64,000 nt of DNA from Glandiceps talaboti (taxonomy: Eukaryota; Hemichordata; Enteropneusta; Spengelidae). The first letter of the stretch is position 1; each line of letters starts with the position of its first letter. Positions 1 to 12,951 of the stretch are shown here, in pieces. The stretch lies in contig NC_135562.1 in assembly GCF_964340395.1 (NCBI RefSeq), positions 16,201,485 to 16,265,484 of the forward strand, read 5' to 3'. Under the pieces are notes generated by a model. The model was not told the DNA's origin. It saw nothing but the letters and a program-made list of their open reading frames with translations, and did not search any database. Both the position numbers and the translations under genes were made by a program.

Positions 1-80
1 TGAATGTTGTCCCATCAAGACGAGCTGTTTTCAACATCATAGGTAAGCTGTATTGAGAATTCATGAAATTGAAAACTCAC

Positions 81-255
81 CTGTACTTCCATTCTGAATT
101 GCCAGCACTAAAGCTGTCCTACCTTCGGAGTCTTTACAGTTGACATTAAATCGACGTCCATTCTCCAACGCATAGATAATAGCTTTCTTGTCACCTCTTT
201 CAGCGGCAGATAGGAACAACTTTTCTACGGAATAGTCCTTGCGTATGAAAGACAT
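81..255 (-). CDS. TRPC-like channel, first coding exon (gene A, runs off left edge)
   Basis: This exon encodes the N-terminus of a TRPC cation channel up to the first ankyrin repeats. Readable family motifs are EKLFLSAAERGD and NVNCKDSEGRTALVLAIQNG, matching the 'AAE.GD ... N.NC.D..GRTAL..AI.N' pattern of TRPC proteins. The ATG at 255-253 is the first methionine after an in-frame stop (complement of 310-312), so it is a supported start; the leader before the ankyrin region is shorter than in vertebrate TRPCs. The exon ends at 81 with a strong donor (ACAG then gtgagt), after 58 codons plus one base (phase 1). The next exon must lie left of the window, since bases 1-80 show no compatible coding sequence. 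It lies about 18 kb downstream of the stop of TRPC gene B, on the same strand. Its phase fits exon 2 of gene B exactly, so it is either a tandem paralogue or a displaced first exon of gene B. Confidence 0.8.
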
Positions 256-312
256 TATGCTTTTGGCGGCGGAACAAGGATGCGTAATAAGTGCAGACGA
301 AATGGAACGTTA

Positions 313-2574
313 AAGTGTCAGCAAACACAACATCCCTCAAATAGCGTAGTAAATGTGCATTCCAAATCAACTGTCACGTATTCTGAGATGAATGGAGAGT
401 CCGTTTGTCATTTCAGCAGAGAGGATATCTCAACTGTACGTGATAGTGTAGTCGGAGCGATTGTATGTAAGTGATTACGTGTATGATGACGGCTAAACAC
501 ATTGGAGCAGAGTTAACGTTCATGCCCTGGATACTCAAGCCAATGGATATGTAAATTAAGTAATTATTCTATCTTATTGGAATATTCCAGACTACCGCTC
601 CTACAAATGCATCATTAATATCAGTGATATAGCTTTGTATTACTGTCATGACACCTGCAAATTAACCCCACGGTTTTCCTGTATTAGGCAAAAATAAAAT
701 AAAAATAATTTGTTGCCGATGTGACGTCAGAATTTAAGTTAAATAGGTCGACACTCTATTTTATTTTGTTTAATTTTTTTTGGTGGGGAGGTGGGGGTAA
801 TGAAATTGCTTCAACCCATAGACAAGATACTCGTCAGTCTCAATACTTCTACAATAATTTGATGAGGTGTGCAAGAAATAAACTACAATTATAATGTGAA
901 GTAGACGATATCAAGCCAGTGTTGTTAAACAAAAAAAAATATTGACCCAAAGATACTTTGGCAAGAACATTTACATGCATGGAACTAAAGGAAAATTCTC
1001 CTTTTTTTTAGATGTGGAAGTATTTAGGTTCGACGGCTGAAACTAGAGTCGGTCGGGTTATCGAAAACACTTTTTTTTATTTGGCCTTAAATGTCTCGGT
1101 ATAACACGCATCATCAAATTCAGCTGAGAAATTAATTTTGATCTGAAATATGATGACGATTGTAAGATAAAAAAAAATGAGTTTATTAAAAAAAAATTGC
1201 AGAAAACCTTATTTAACTGGCGTGGTATAATGTTAATGTCGATAAATATCTCGAATGCCATTTAAAATCGTCACGGTCTTCTGGTGTTGTCAGTAATGGT
1301 TGATTTAATTTCCAATTGTTAATATACGTATACTATATCGATCGTGCTATCAAAGTATTTATATAGTATGACTAAATACCTGGTGAGCGTTCTGCCAGTA
1401 ACAAATTGATAGCTCAGAACGAAAGCGATGTATACCCAGTTTTAAAAGAAATGTTATGGAGAACTGTAAATCTCTTGGCAGCTCGAATCAAAATTCTGAA
1501 CTTGATTCAACCGTATTTTATATCCATTAACTATTGAAAGGAATTGGAGATGTGAATTTGTTTCTAAACTATATCTAAGTCTTCCTTCAAAGACTACTCT
1601 ACTAGCGATCAGGTTTTGTATCGATTACGCAGTCAATACTGGTGACAGTACACCGTTCTCATGCCATAAGATGCGATAGTCAGGAAAGCTAAAATAAGAG
1701 AAGGGGTGGGGAGTGGGAGTGGGAGGGGGTCGGGTCATAAGTGCAAAGTACATGTTGTCCTTGTAGCGTGATAACTGATTAATATACCTTCACACTCGCA
1801 AAGATAACTCCAAGATCAGAAACATACTCCCTGGCCGCAATACCTTAATTGAATGTCAGAAATACTGCATCAATATCATTACATTTTCTGTGAAATTGTT
1901 TTTGACGTTCTTGAATTCTTAATCCCCTGGCCACATTAAGACCCTCGTCATTACTTCGAATCCACACCAACAATCTTTCATTTTACATTTATGCACATTT
2001 TATTCATTCAAATTGATATTGAGGAAACAACAATTTATCATTCTTGAATTACTTTGTATAGTTACCCTGTAGTTTTAATATTTCCTCTGGCAAAACAATC
2101 TTTGTGATTGCAAATATGAAGATTTAGATAATCATGTCTTGCCTACGTGAAAGACCAAAGATCTAAATGATGGTAATAAATTTCGTTAGATGGAAATATT
2201 TTTTGTTTGGCTCACTTGTTAAACATGATGGTACTGAGAGAGTTTACAGAGCCGTAGAATGAGGAAAATTTAAGCTATTTGTAAACATGGTTTGTTTGTA
2301 TATCGAGCTCTAAAAGGCGGCACTCTCGTTACACTGATGCAACTCATTCCTTTAAGTCAAGAACTGAACGAGCTAGTAATGTGTATTTTGGATGTCGTTG
2401 GATTCCATCGTGTTTACTATTAGTTAATAATGGTTGTTATTTTTTTATTTAAAAAAAAAAGTGAAACAAGTAAGTGTAGATATGTGCACATGAAGAGTAT
2501 AACGTACTTTAAAAGTCTGAATGACTCATGACATAGCAAATAAAGTCGGTAGGAAATTTTGTATCATATGTTGT
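313..2574. other. intergenic, no gene seen
   Basis: AT-rich sequence upstream of TRPC gene A. It may hold the promoter and 5' UTR of that gene, but no TATA box or upstream exon could be assigned. Only short chance open frames occur. Confidence 0.5.
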
Positions 2575-2850
2575 GTTGGTTGAAAAGGTTAGAGAGGTCG
2601 GCTTTGAATCAGGTTGCAGGTTCGAGCCCTTTCGGTGCGGTTTGTTTCTGAATGGCTAAAGTCTTTGGGCACGATTTGAACCATGACTGTGCCTCTGTCA
2701 ACCCAGCTGTATAATTAGGAACCTAGTAGGATAGGGGGGGGGGCAATCTGTTTATAGATGCTGCAATGTATTGCATACTCACCAGGGAGTTGAGGAAGTA
2801 AAGGGCCGCTGTGCCGCTATAGATCCATGCCATGGTAATAATTCTAAAAT
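2575..2850 (+). repeat. tRNA-derived SINE-like element
   Basis: The 5' part reads like a degenerate tRNA: an A-box-like stretch (GGTTAGAGAGGTCGGC) followed by a B box GGTTCGAGCCC at 2619-2629, the spacing expected of an internal RNA polymerase III promoter. A non-tRNA body of about 200 bp follows, including a G run near 2734. No clear poly(A) or tandem tail and no target duplication were identified, so the right boundary is approximate. The gene family is not identified. Confidence 0.5.
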
Positions 2851-3589
2851 GATTTGAGCGGGAAATCACTACATAAAAACCATCGTCAATTATTCATTAT
2901 TATATTATATAATTTATTCATTTATTTAAGGTCTCGAATTTCAACAAAAGATAACTATAGCTCTGATACGCACTTGTGGGGTCGCAATCTTACAGTCAAT
3001 GACGTTGTGATGTTTTCTAATCCTGTCGTAGAGGGCGTCGATTTAAAAAAAAAGGAAGATTACACCTAGATGAAGAAATGTAGGGTCGGTTGGGACATGA
3101 GAAATATATAATTAGATAAGACTGCTTTAGAGGAGATATGATAAAGTACATGTCACCCTTAAGAGTACTATACTGTCACGCGAAGGTCACATTGTGTATG
3201 TACTGCAGAGTTATTAGAGTGAATACAAACATAGCATAATGTGGGTAATCAAGCCGTATGTTCTAAATCAACTGTCATTATGCACTTTATCGTACAGGAA
3301 TACAGAATTCCTCTTTTTATAGCTTTTATGTCAGAACTACCATTTGACCTTCTGTGTCAAAGGTTAAATTTAATTCCTCCAAATAAAATATTCTGTCGTC
3401 TTTGAGATAATTGTCTTTTTAAAAAAAATAAATGTTTAACTTACGAACAGAGAATATTTTATTGAGTTTGAGGATAAGGCCTAACAAAAAAATAGCGCCA
3501 ATGGCGTTGTAGCACAACTGTACAGTTTTTAAAAATGTTTTCCCATATTCTGATCCATACTAGGTATACATGTACGTGTCCATTTGCTG

Positions 3590-4135
3590 AATACATTCAT
3601 TTGTCTATTTGTCCTTGTTATCTTTGCAATATATGTGATCACCTGACTGTTGCTATGGGCATGGTCTTGTTGCTAGGCACATTTGCATACATTTCTTGAA
3701 TGTGTCTGTGTTATCTTTGCAAAATATATGATCAATTGGCTGTTGCTATGGGCGTAGTCATGTTGCTAGGCATATTTGCCTACATTTTTTTGAATGGTTA
3801 TTCATTTGTCTATCAATTCCTATTGCTATCTTTGCAATATACATGATTATTTGGCTGTTGCTACGGGCGTGGTCTTGTTGCTAGGCAAATAATATGCATT
3901 TTTTGAATGGTTATCCAATTGTCTATCCATCCCCATAGTTATCTTTGTGAAATACACCACCGATTGACTGTTGCTATGGGCCTGGTCTTGTTGCTAGGCA
4001 AATTTACATACATGTTTTGAATGCTTATTCAATTGTCTTTTAATCCTAGCTATCTTTGTGAAATACCTCACTGTTTGGTTGTTGCAATGGGCGTGGTCTT
4101 GTTGCTAGGCACATTTGCAAACATATTTTGAATTC
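3590..4135 (+). repeat. tandem repeat, five units of about 90-120 bp
   Basis: Five diverged units each carry TATCTTTG, then about 20 bases, then GTTGCTATGGGCGTGGTC and TTGTTGCTAGGCA. Units begin near 3618, 3710, 3829, 3941 and 4050. The repeats have no coding potential. They run directly into the composite repeat at 4136. Confidence 0.85.
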
Positions 4136-4810
4136 TTAGACACCCCTAAGAATGTTCCCACCAAATTTCAGACCGATCTGCCCAATAGTTTTTGAGTAAG
4201 TTTTTTGACCAAAAATTGCATTTTTCGACCCAAATCACACACCGGTGGTAAGATCATTTTGATTTGAACAATTTCCCAACAAGACACCCAAGGTGATACA
4301 CCCATCAAATATCATGGCAATCGGTACATGCAGGAAATTTAACCTGCCAAATACAGTATGATCATGGAGGTCTTGATATGACTATTTTTCTTACCCCATA
4401 AAATGTGTGACTTCTTATTCTTTGTTCAAACTGTTTTTTTGAATACCTAAGGATTGTGCATTTATATGAACCTGTTTTAATCATAGTGTCTAAGATTTAA
4501 TTCAGCTGTGCTAAAAAACAGGCCTAGGTTGCCAAGCAACCTTAAACAGATGTTAATCTTCAAACCATTGACACTGACATTTGAAGTGGCCCATAAAAGA
4601 TTTAATGATTTCACATCAATAAAACAAAAATCTTTCATTTCCAGGCTGAAGTCAAAGCATTTTGTAATACAACAAATCACATTTCTAAACGTAAAATGCA
4701 CATTTCTGATGCGATCATTTTCATTTGAACAATTTCCCAACTAGACACACAAGGTAATGGACCCACTAAATATCATGGCAATCGTTTCAGCGGTTTTTAA
4801 CTTTAAGTTG

Positions 4811-4879
<69 letters not shown>

Positions 4880-4975
4880 ACACAGAGACAGACGCCGGGC
4901 GATCCCTATAGCACTACTGAACCTCAGTTCAGTTGTGCTAAAAATGTATGGTTCTTATTACGTTCAATTTTACAA
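4136..4975 (+). repeat. composite interspersed repeat with internal duplication and (CA)n
   Basis: Two 72-bp segments, 4252-4323 and 4713-4784, match at about 64 of 72 positions. Two copies of a shorter motif, TTCAGYTGTGCTAAAAA, occur at 4501-4517 and 4928-4944. A (CA)n tract (4813-4891) sits between the second 72-bp copy and the terminal motif. The arrangement suggests two incomplete copies of one element in tandem, the second ending after its microsatellite. The open frames on both strands here are not conserved genes. Confidence 0.7.
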
Positions 4976-5427
4976 TAAATGGGTAGGTAGAGTTTTATTT
5001 TATTGCATATATATATTTTTTTCATATGTGAGTGTCTAGTTCAGGTAGTTATGTTTTCCGTTGTTTTCCATATGGTCTCTGTGTTATTGGTTTCTTCTCA
5101 TCAGATGTACAGCCAGTAACGATTGTAAACAGGTTATTTGAATAACATGCGATATTGGCATATTTATATTTGAAATTTGAACTTGCGAATCAATTTATTC
5201 CTTTTAATAGTTTTTTTTGACGTTTGTGGCATCAGTTTTTCTGTTTTATCATTTAATATTTTAATGTTATAGGTTTTCTGTCGTTTTGCACTTTTATTGG
5301 TGAAAGACAAAGTGGGGGGGGGGTCTGGAAGATAAAGGTAGGACGAAATATAAGCGGGATAAGAGATTGGAAGAACGCTTGAAGGGACAAAGAGGCAGAT
5401 GGACGCACGGACGGCCTGGCGGTTGGA

Positions 5428-5454
5428 CGGACAGACAGACAGCCTGCCAGATAA

Positions 5455-5489
<35 letters not shown>
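5428..5489 (+). repeat. (CAGA)n microsatellite
   Basis: CAGA repeats, nearly perfect from 5455. They create spurious Arg-Gln-Thr-Asp and Leu-Ser-Val-Cys open frames. Confidence 0.95.
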
Positions 5490-5825
5490 TATAAAATTTT
5501 GAACAATATCAGCACCACTCTTGGGCTAAATTATTCAAGCCCATGCTTATAGTTTAAAAAATGTCCGTATTTTTAAAACTTGAGAATAGTTAACAGATAA
5601 GAATTACATACTTTGTGCACAGATATACAAGATGGAATGCAAGGTCACTTTCAAATAATTACATCTCTAAATAATATCTTTTGAAATATCAAAAAAGTAA
5701 TTACTGATCTAACTATGAACCACTTATCGAAGTATGCAATTAATATCTAGTTTTGATTGTTTTATGCCAAGCGATACAGTGTATCTTTGAAATCCGTGTC
5801 ATCTTTTATTGATTTATGTATGTGT

Positions 5826-5858
5826 GTATGTTGGTATGCATGTATGTATGTATGTATG

Positions 5859-5889
<31 letters not shown>

Positions 5890-5934
5890 GTACGTACGTA
5901 CGTACGTATGTATGTATGTATGTATGTATGTATG

Positions 5935-5965
<31 letters not shown>

Positions 5966-6290
5966 TAAATAAATGTATGTATGTATGTATGTATGTATGT
6001 ATGTATGTGTGTATGTATGTATGTATGTATGTATGTATGTATGTATGTATGTATGCATGTATGTATGCATGTGTGTATGTATGTATGTATGTATGTATGT
6101 ATGTATGTATGTATGCATGTTTGTATGTATGTATGTATGTATGTATGTATGTATGTATGTATGTATGTATGTATGTATGTATGTATGTATGTATGTATGT
6201 ATGTATGTATGTATGTATGTATACAATGTATGTATACAATGTATGTATACAATGTATGTATGTATGCACGGATGTATGTATGTATGTATG

Positions 6291-6321
<31 letters not shown>

Positions 6322-6353
6322 GTACGTACGCACGTATGTATGTATGTATGTAT
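5826..6353 (+). repeat. (TATG)n microsatellite, about 530 bp
   Basis: A long TATG array interrupted by TACG variants near 5890 and 6322, by TAATAAATAAATG near 5962, and by three TATACAATG units near 6221-6255. Because the unit is four bases without a stop in any frame, it yields long Tyr-Val-Cys-Met and His-Thr-Tyr-Ile frames on both strands that are not genes. Confidence 0.97.
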
Positions 6354-6425
6354 GAGTTGTCTGATGATCGCACTATACGTGAAACTCCGAGTTACAACCA
6401 AGAAAGAGTTCCAGAACTATCAAGA

Positions 6426-6545
6426 CTATATATATATACATATATCCCTCTCTCTCTCTCTCTACCTATCTAGCAAGCTATCTAGCTATCTACCTAGCTA
6501 GTTATCTAACTCGCTAGCTGTCTAGCTATCTATCTAGCTATCTAC
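6426..6545 (+). repeat. (TA)n, (CT)n and (CTAT/CTAG)n low-complexity tract
   Basis: Consecutive short arrays of TA, CT and the tetranucleotides CTAT, CTAG and CTAC. Confidence 0.85.
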
Positions 6546-9500
6546 AGAAATAAAGTCACATTGTTATTTATGCCCAACTTTCGGTCAACAAAGTGTTTCC
6601 AATACAAACTATACATCCCACTTTTTGATAAGGTGGAGAATCCGTGTAAAATTTGGATAGCTTCTTGCTAGGACATATAATATGACATATGGCGATAAGA
6701 ACACTAAATATTCTACTATCTCAAATTAAATGGTTTCATGGATATGACGTTTTTTAAAAACAACTTGCAGGGTTTCTTTTTAGGTTTAAGGAATAGATAG
6801 GCATAGATTCTCTAAACAAGAAGAAGCTCACAGTCAGTGGTTAATATTTGTTTGTGTTGTAACAAAATGATGTTTTGTATGATTTATGATCAGGAATGAT
6901 TACGACGCTAAAATCGGAAATTTGATGACACCTTCATTAAGAAAGTCGACGCTGTCAAAACCACTTACATCTGTATGTCCATAATATATGCAATTTACCT
7001 TATTTATAAATGGCGCCGTTCGTTTCTAGAATTATTGTGACCCGGGCAATAAAATCTAACGAACGAGGTTGAAATTTTAGGTAGAAAATAAAGATAATCA
7101 TGATAATCTATTGATCCAATAATTCTCCATTATTTTGACACATCGACCGCGACGGCACATCAATTGATGCCACACAACCTATCTTCATTGGACATTCATC
7201 TTAATTTGTCTGTGCGGTAATCTATTTCATTCCAGACTGCAATAGTCTATGCTCTATTTGACGTACAAGCGTTTCGCTTTCGGATATGATCTCCAGTCAT
7301 AGATTGCTACAGTCCATTTACAAAACCTTTGCAGAGATTCTGGCGTCATTTGACTTGACAACGTCATCGGATCTAGAAATGACTTTTCTGTTTGTGTAAT
7401 ACCTATCTCGTTATCTGTACGTGTAATTTATATGGAACATTTTGCCTGCATATCAAATATTAATGCGAAAATTATTAAAATGTTACTATCATGGCAGATT
7501 TGCAATAAAATAGATTGCGATTATAGCAGCGTGAGCATGCCATTTATGTAACAAATGATCTATACCGACCTCAGCACATCGAGGCTTGTGAATGATAACC
7601 CATATTGTTGGATGAATGCATGCGCGTATCCCATGGGGTATACGTTCCTAACAATTTTCCTGTCTGTTGAATAAAAGGAATGTCTGTTTCACCATGGACG
7701 AATATCATAATTACTTCTTTTCAAGCGTTTGTTTCATAATTACTATTTTAGGTTTGTGAAAGACAATGTTTGAACTAACTGTCGTGAAATAATTTTCAAA
7801 ATTAGCCCAACATTCCTTATCCATTGAATCAATACTACAATGTCAACACGTGACAAAAAAACCATACTAACACGGAATTTACACTTGGGAATTCGTACTC
7901 TTTCATAATTGATACAAATTGTAATATTAATTCTTGTTATATTTATATTGACCCAAAAGGTGACTGCAATAGTATTTTAATCGGTTAAGAGGTCATTGAC
8001 CCAAAAAATGCCTTACTGGAGGTGAGTACAATATCATGGTCTTCATTTTTGTCGTTATACTGTTGGACAGTGCTTTCTTCAAAGCATTAGAGATTACTGT
8101 GTTGTTTGCTCATCTTTATTTATTAGTCAGGTTGCTGCATTTGATCTTAAATGCTACTGATTATATGTCATCTGATAATAATTTTGTCAATGGCTTGAAT
8201 CCCAACCCATTTGTTGTGACTTAAAGAGGTGAAACTGTACAGTTGTTATACAGAACCAGAACAAAACAAAATGGCATTTTGGGATCCCTATATGTCTTCA
8301 CTGATGAATTAGAATAGTATTGAAACCCTGGCTGTTAATAAAAGAAACATTACAATGCAACTGAATAAGACTGCTCATAACAGATTGTAGTAAGTTTCGA
8401 ATGACTTAGAGCGCTAAGCTGCTTGGTTTGGCTTTAAGTTGAACTGTGTGAATGGTCACTGACACAGTTCTATATCGCAGTTTGAGCCTAAAATATACCT
8501 TGAATTGGTTGGTCTGCTACCGAAACGGCTTATAGGTGTGCTAGCCATGAATTATCTTGGCTAAACGTGAGTAATTCTGGGGTTACCATGGCTTGGTTTG
8601 GCTCCTACTGCTTGGGTAATCCCTGCTGAACTGTCACGTGCTGAACTGAGTGGGTCAGAACCCTGGTTTCATAATTAGCTAATGCCTGGATTTGTCTTAT
8701 TGGGTACAGTCAGGCTAGTCGTAGTCGCGCACTTAAGTACTAATGTTCAGTGATTCCAGTATTATGCATTCAGTTGCCTACAATGCAGTATGGATAAAGA
8801 AAATGCCATATATTCAACAATGTAATCTAACTACTTCTCTTGATCAGCAATCTGTTAGTACATTATATTGTTTAAGTGGGCTAGGACCTATGCACATACT
8901 TAGTCGAGTGTTGAAATTGGTCGACACGTGCACATTTACTAATTTCCAATTTCAGATACCATAAAATTGGTGTTATTATATATATTCTGCAGTCGTCAGT
9001 CTTATAACAGAGAACATGTGTGCAACATGAAAAAAAATTAGTTGTAATTATTTTTATACATATATACATAGTAATTGTCTCTTTGGCAATTAAATGTCTA
9101 GGTAAACAAATAATTTTAATGATCTATTAATAACGTCACACTAGAAGGATGCTACCATTAGATTTGGCGGGAAATGCCCAGTTTGACTTTTTACATCCAC
9201 TACACAATCTAATTACAAATATTTCCATTTTGTAGAAATAATTTTTTGAAAGCATTCAACCGAGATTCAAGAATAATTGACGAATTCCACGTGTAATATT
9301 ATCTGCCTTCAACCGTGAGCATACAAAATCCCATTAGATCGCATAAATTGATTTTTAAGCAAATTTTGCGAATTGCGTGATCCTTTTACGTTGATGAACA
9401 AATGCCTTACTTTATTATATTCCGAGTCATTCCACTCAATTTCCCTTAAGCGCAGGTCTTTAAAAAACGCCCCCTCCCCCACCACGCCCTAGACATTTTA

Positions 9501-11942
9501 CCCTATGTCACCTGAGAGCAGAACGTATTATGTCCCCAATATGCCCTTTTCTCCTTTCCACGAATTCCATCGTCTCAAGGTTTCTATGACGCCTATCTTC
9601 AAATACTATTCAACTCAAGTCCCATTTTCCTGTGCGCTCATAGTCAATTGTCCGGTTACAAGATGCATTACGTGAGATGAATTTGAAGTCGTATATGCTG
9701 TTACATTCAGGCTTGATCTTGTCAATACATTTAATATAACACCTTCATAGTTAAATGATGAAAATACATGTGACTTCTATACTAAGTGATTGAATGTATA
9801 AAATAAATATGAAATGTGATAAATGACAGAGAAGGATTTTTTTTCTGGAAAACACAGGTCATATGACAAACAACCTTAAGTAGCCTATGCAACCCCCTTC
9901 TCCTTGTAATTACAGAATACCTGTATGGGGAGAGGCGGGATGCATCTTCGGAACCGGCATGTCTAGCAACTGAGTGCTCTTTTCAGTCACATTTCCTCGC
10001 AGAAATCCAAAGCAACCACCATGCTATGCCTAACGCCGAATTCCCATTTTCAACAGCACATGCACTAACCACTTCCACATGAATATTATTCATATTGATC
10101 ACAGAAACTTCACAAATGCAATGTTTAGCCAATGACTTACAACTCAGTCCATCACAGAATTGTATCTGCCATTGCAACGTATTCCCTCTCACAAACTATA
10201 TTGTCCGAAATAAGCGCCAGAAAGACTTTTTACGAAACAGTATTCAAAATGAAAATGTCGACAGTTGCAAATATGTCGATGGAAGAAAACTCATTAAAGG
10301 TCAAATATTTACCAGCTGTCAATCTCATCTGACCTTTCGTTTGGCGAAATCATATGCCCGGATGTATGGTGTAAAATAGCTGCTCAGGCTCATTATGGTG
10401 ACTCCTTATAATTCTAACGTCTACGTTTTATGTAAATTTGAAGATTATAAATGATTTAATTATCGCCTCTAGGTAATTAAACTAATCTGAGAAATGATTG
10501 CTTTTAATTAAAGTTTACAGAGCGATTAGGAAGTATGTCAGTGATATATATTACAGGAAAAATATCCATTGAATGCGAATTTGGTTGTTCTTTTCAATTG
10601 TCAACTGTATTCATCGAATTAATGAAAACAGTAAGATTTGACCTTTGACCTCCTCTGTGTGAATATAATCAACCCAGGATGCCATTTATCACAAGACCCA
10701 CGTTCATTACATTTAATGGATTCCCCAGGTTGGATAACGTTATTATGAATTTCTCATTATGTCAGTGCTCAAATACAGGAAATAATATATAATCGTGCGT
10801 GTCTGAAAAAAAAATAGTACAAAAAATAAAACGAATTATTGGTTTGGGTATACATTAGATTTCACATTATTCAAAACAATATATACTTGCGATGAATTAG
10901 ACACAAAGTTAGGATTTGGCCACTACATTAATATGTGTACTTTAAGAAAAGTGATTTTAACAGCTTCTGATCGATCGCGAAAATCTCCATTCTTAGCATT
11001 ACTCGATGATGGAACCTTGAACTAAATAAATGTCTTTCAAATGCTACTCAACAAATGATAGTGTTTTACAATTCCCAAAATATTATACATTGAAGCTGCA
11101 CGTTGCAAAGTTAATTTCGACCAAGGTCGGTAAATAATCAAAATTAATATCAATATATCATGACAAGAAAATTTAAAATAAATCATGTATTTTCTGTAAT
11201 GGTCAGAATGTTCAGTATAAAATATTCAACAAGAATTGTGTGCATTTTACAATAATTAAAAAAAGATTTACATGAAATTAAGATAAGTCAAACAATGAAC
11301 ACTGCAATTACCAGGAAATGAAAATCCGAAGAAAAAAACATGTTGAAAATACATTAGACGACGTTGCAGGGATTTCATATTACAATGATTGAAAGGTATT
11401 TTCGACAATGCTCATAAAGATTGCAAACAGTTGAGTGTTTTACATTTCTCTGTCATCTTGTTCAAAGTACAACTGTATTAGCACAGTTCCAGTACAAACT
11501 GCTCATGGCATGTTGAAAATACTCCTAAATTAGCGATACCTCAATAAAAAAAATAATAGAACAAACTACAAATCGACTACTGAAATACTGCGCCTATTTG
11601 AGTGTGTGATTCAGGTGGTCTATCCATCAATACGTGTTGGTATTAATTATACAGAGCTCACAAGTCCCAGACTGACTAATTGCCTTGAGACTACTACATA
11701 GTAGCCTAGACTACTCTCCAAAGTAATTATAACTCCAAGGTAGACGTCAATACTCGTTAAACAGATAATGAAACTTCTTAGTGTCCATGGGATCTTCCTG
11801 AATGACAAAAAAAGTGATAATTCATCCGAACCGTCATCGTTAATAAAAGTGCAACGTAAGGTTATACTAATTTTAATTTTAAAGAGAGTTTTATAACAAG
11901 GTATAACAAACATGTACATGAGCAAAGTTGTTCGTATCTGGA
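6546..11942. other. intergenic, no gene seen
   Basis: AT-rich DNA without convincing coding sequence. The longest open frames (for example 10095-10379) have no recognisable motif or compatible splice sites and overlap one another in different frames. Confidence 0.5.
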
Positions 11943-11965
11943 CAAAAAATATGAAATTCATATAC

Positions 11966-12069
11966 CCTGGTTGTTCTACATCACAAAATGGCGTATCTAT
12001 ACTGTTTGACCTTATGTTCTCGAAATATTCTTGAAAACGCACAGGATCACGTTTATTTGCCCATTTTTT
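11966..12069 (-). other. weak candidate exon within the repeat
   Basis: On the minus strand a good acceptor (ccttatttcag) precedes an open segment beginning KKWANKRDPVRFQEYFENIR and ending CDVEQPG, with a possible donor CAGG then gtatat. Its 3' end coincides with the dispersed motif described above, so it is more likely part of a transposon than a host gene. The product is not recognised. Confidence 0.22.
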
Positions 12070-12228
12070 CTGAAATAAGGATAACACAGCTGCAATGTTT
12101 CATGAATATCTTTTTTCTGCCGGACGAAACACGTGACTTAATAGTTTTGTTTTTGTCTTCTACTCAGTTTGACCATTCGTCCCCTACTGAACAAACTAGA
12201 ATATTTGGCAATAGTTAGATGTCAGCCC

Positions 12229-12360
12229 CAATATTTGTCTTCATTCAGTAAAGGCAAGCACGGGTGACCTAATGGGTCTTTGTCATTACTCGTCTAGCGA
12301 CTCATAGTGACAGCACCCTTAGTTCACTAGTATTTATCGGCTGAATGAAGGCAAATATTG
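12229..12360. mobile_element. 132-bp hairpin MITE, copy 1
   Basis: Terminal inverted repeats 12229-12248 and 12341-12360 match at 19 of 20 positions (CAATATTTGYCTTCATTCAG). The interior is also self-complementary (GTGACCTAA ... TTAGTTCAC), so the whole unit can fold into a hairpin. Related copies lie at 49410-49526 and, partial, at 19791-19844. No clear target duplication. Confidence 0.7.
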
Positions 12361-12890
12361 AAGAATAACTTAATTATACCAGCGCCAGTAATATCAAAGA
12401 AAAATCGAGGGAAAGCAATGGGAATTTTGAACATTTTGACTCATACACAGCAGAACCAGTAATGTCAACACACGTTATCATGATGTAGAACGACCAGGGT
12501 ATAAATTCCATATTTTTTGCTTTTGAATGGTATAATAAATCTCATTAAGCAACGAAGCCAGAATATAGATTTCTTTCACATTCATTACTTTGCTGTTACC
12601 CTGTTAAAAAACACATAGTTCACTTTCAACCGTTTCAACCGTTGGAATGAACCTAGCCTTTCGGCAATTTTTTTTTTTTAAAAATAGATTGTCAAGTATG
12701 AATGTAGACTGTTTATTTTAAACTTCCACATCATAACAACGGAAGACGTACGCGTGCTAGTCGACTGTGCAAATAATATTAGAATAATAGTGTATGATAA
12801 ACTTAATTTACAGTTTTTATTTTTGAGTCTAGACTTGGAACGTTCAGTGCAGGCTGTATCTCGTAATGACATATTAAACGTTTGACGATC

Positions 12891-12906
12891 ACAGACAGAC
12901 AGATGT

Positions 12907-12951
<45 letters not shown>
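12891..12951 (+). repeat. (ACAG)n microsatellite
   Basis: ACAG units with one interruption (ATGTAG) near 12903. Confidence 0.95.

Larger units (their letters stand above)
11943..12519. mobile_element. small element with inverted ends
   Basis: The motif at 11943-11983 recurs in inverted orientation at 12481-12519 (core TGATGTAGAACGACCAGGGT, followed by an AT-rich tract TATTTTTTG). A third, more diverged copy lies at 14035-14069. The enclosed interval contains the small hairpin element 12229-12360. This may be a degenerate DNA transposon; no target duplication was found. Confidence 0.4.

Noticed and set aside
1-80. Possible second exon of TRPC gene A just after its first exon
   Set aside because: Acceptor-like AGs occur on the minus strand, but joining in phase gives an early stop or residues unlike the ankyrin segment encoded by exon 2 of gene B.
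4477-4744. Overlapping frames on both strands, 78-87 codons
   Set aside because: They lie within an interspersed repeat, and neither strand shows a transposon protein motif.
5757-6473. Long open frames rich in Tyr-Val-Cys-Met or His-Thr-Tyr-Ile
   Set aside because: They are translations of a (TATG)n microsatellite; a four-base unit with no stop codon is open in every frame on both strands. The same applies at 22627-23004, 24106-24478, 40359-40802, 41412-41775 and 60648-61128.
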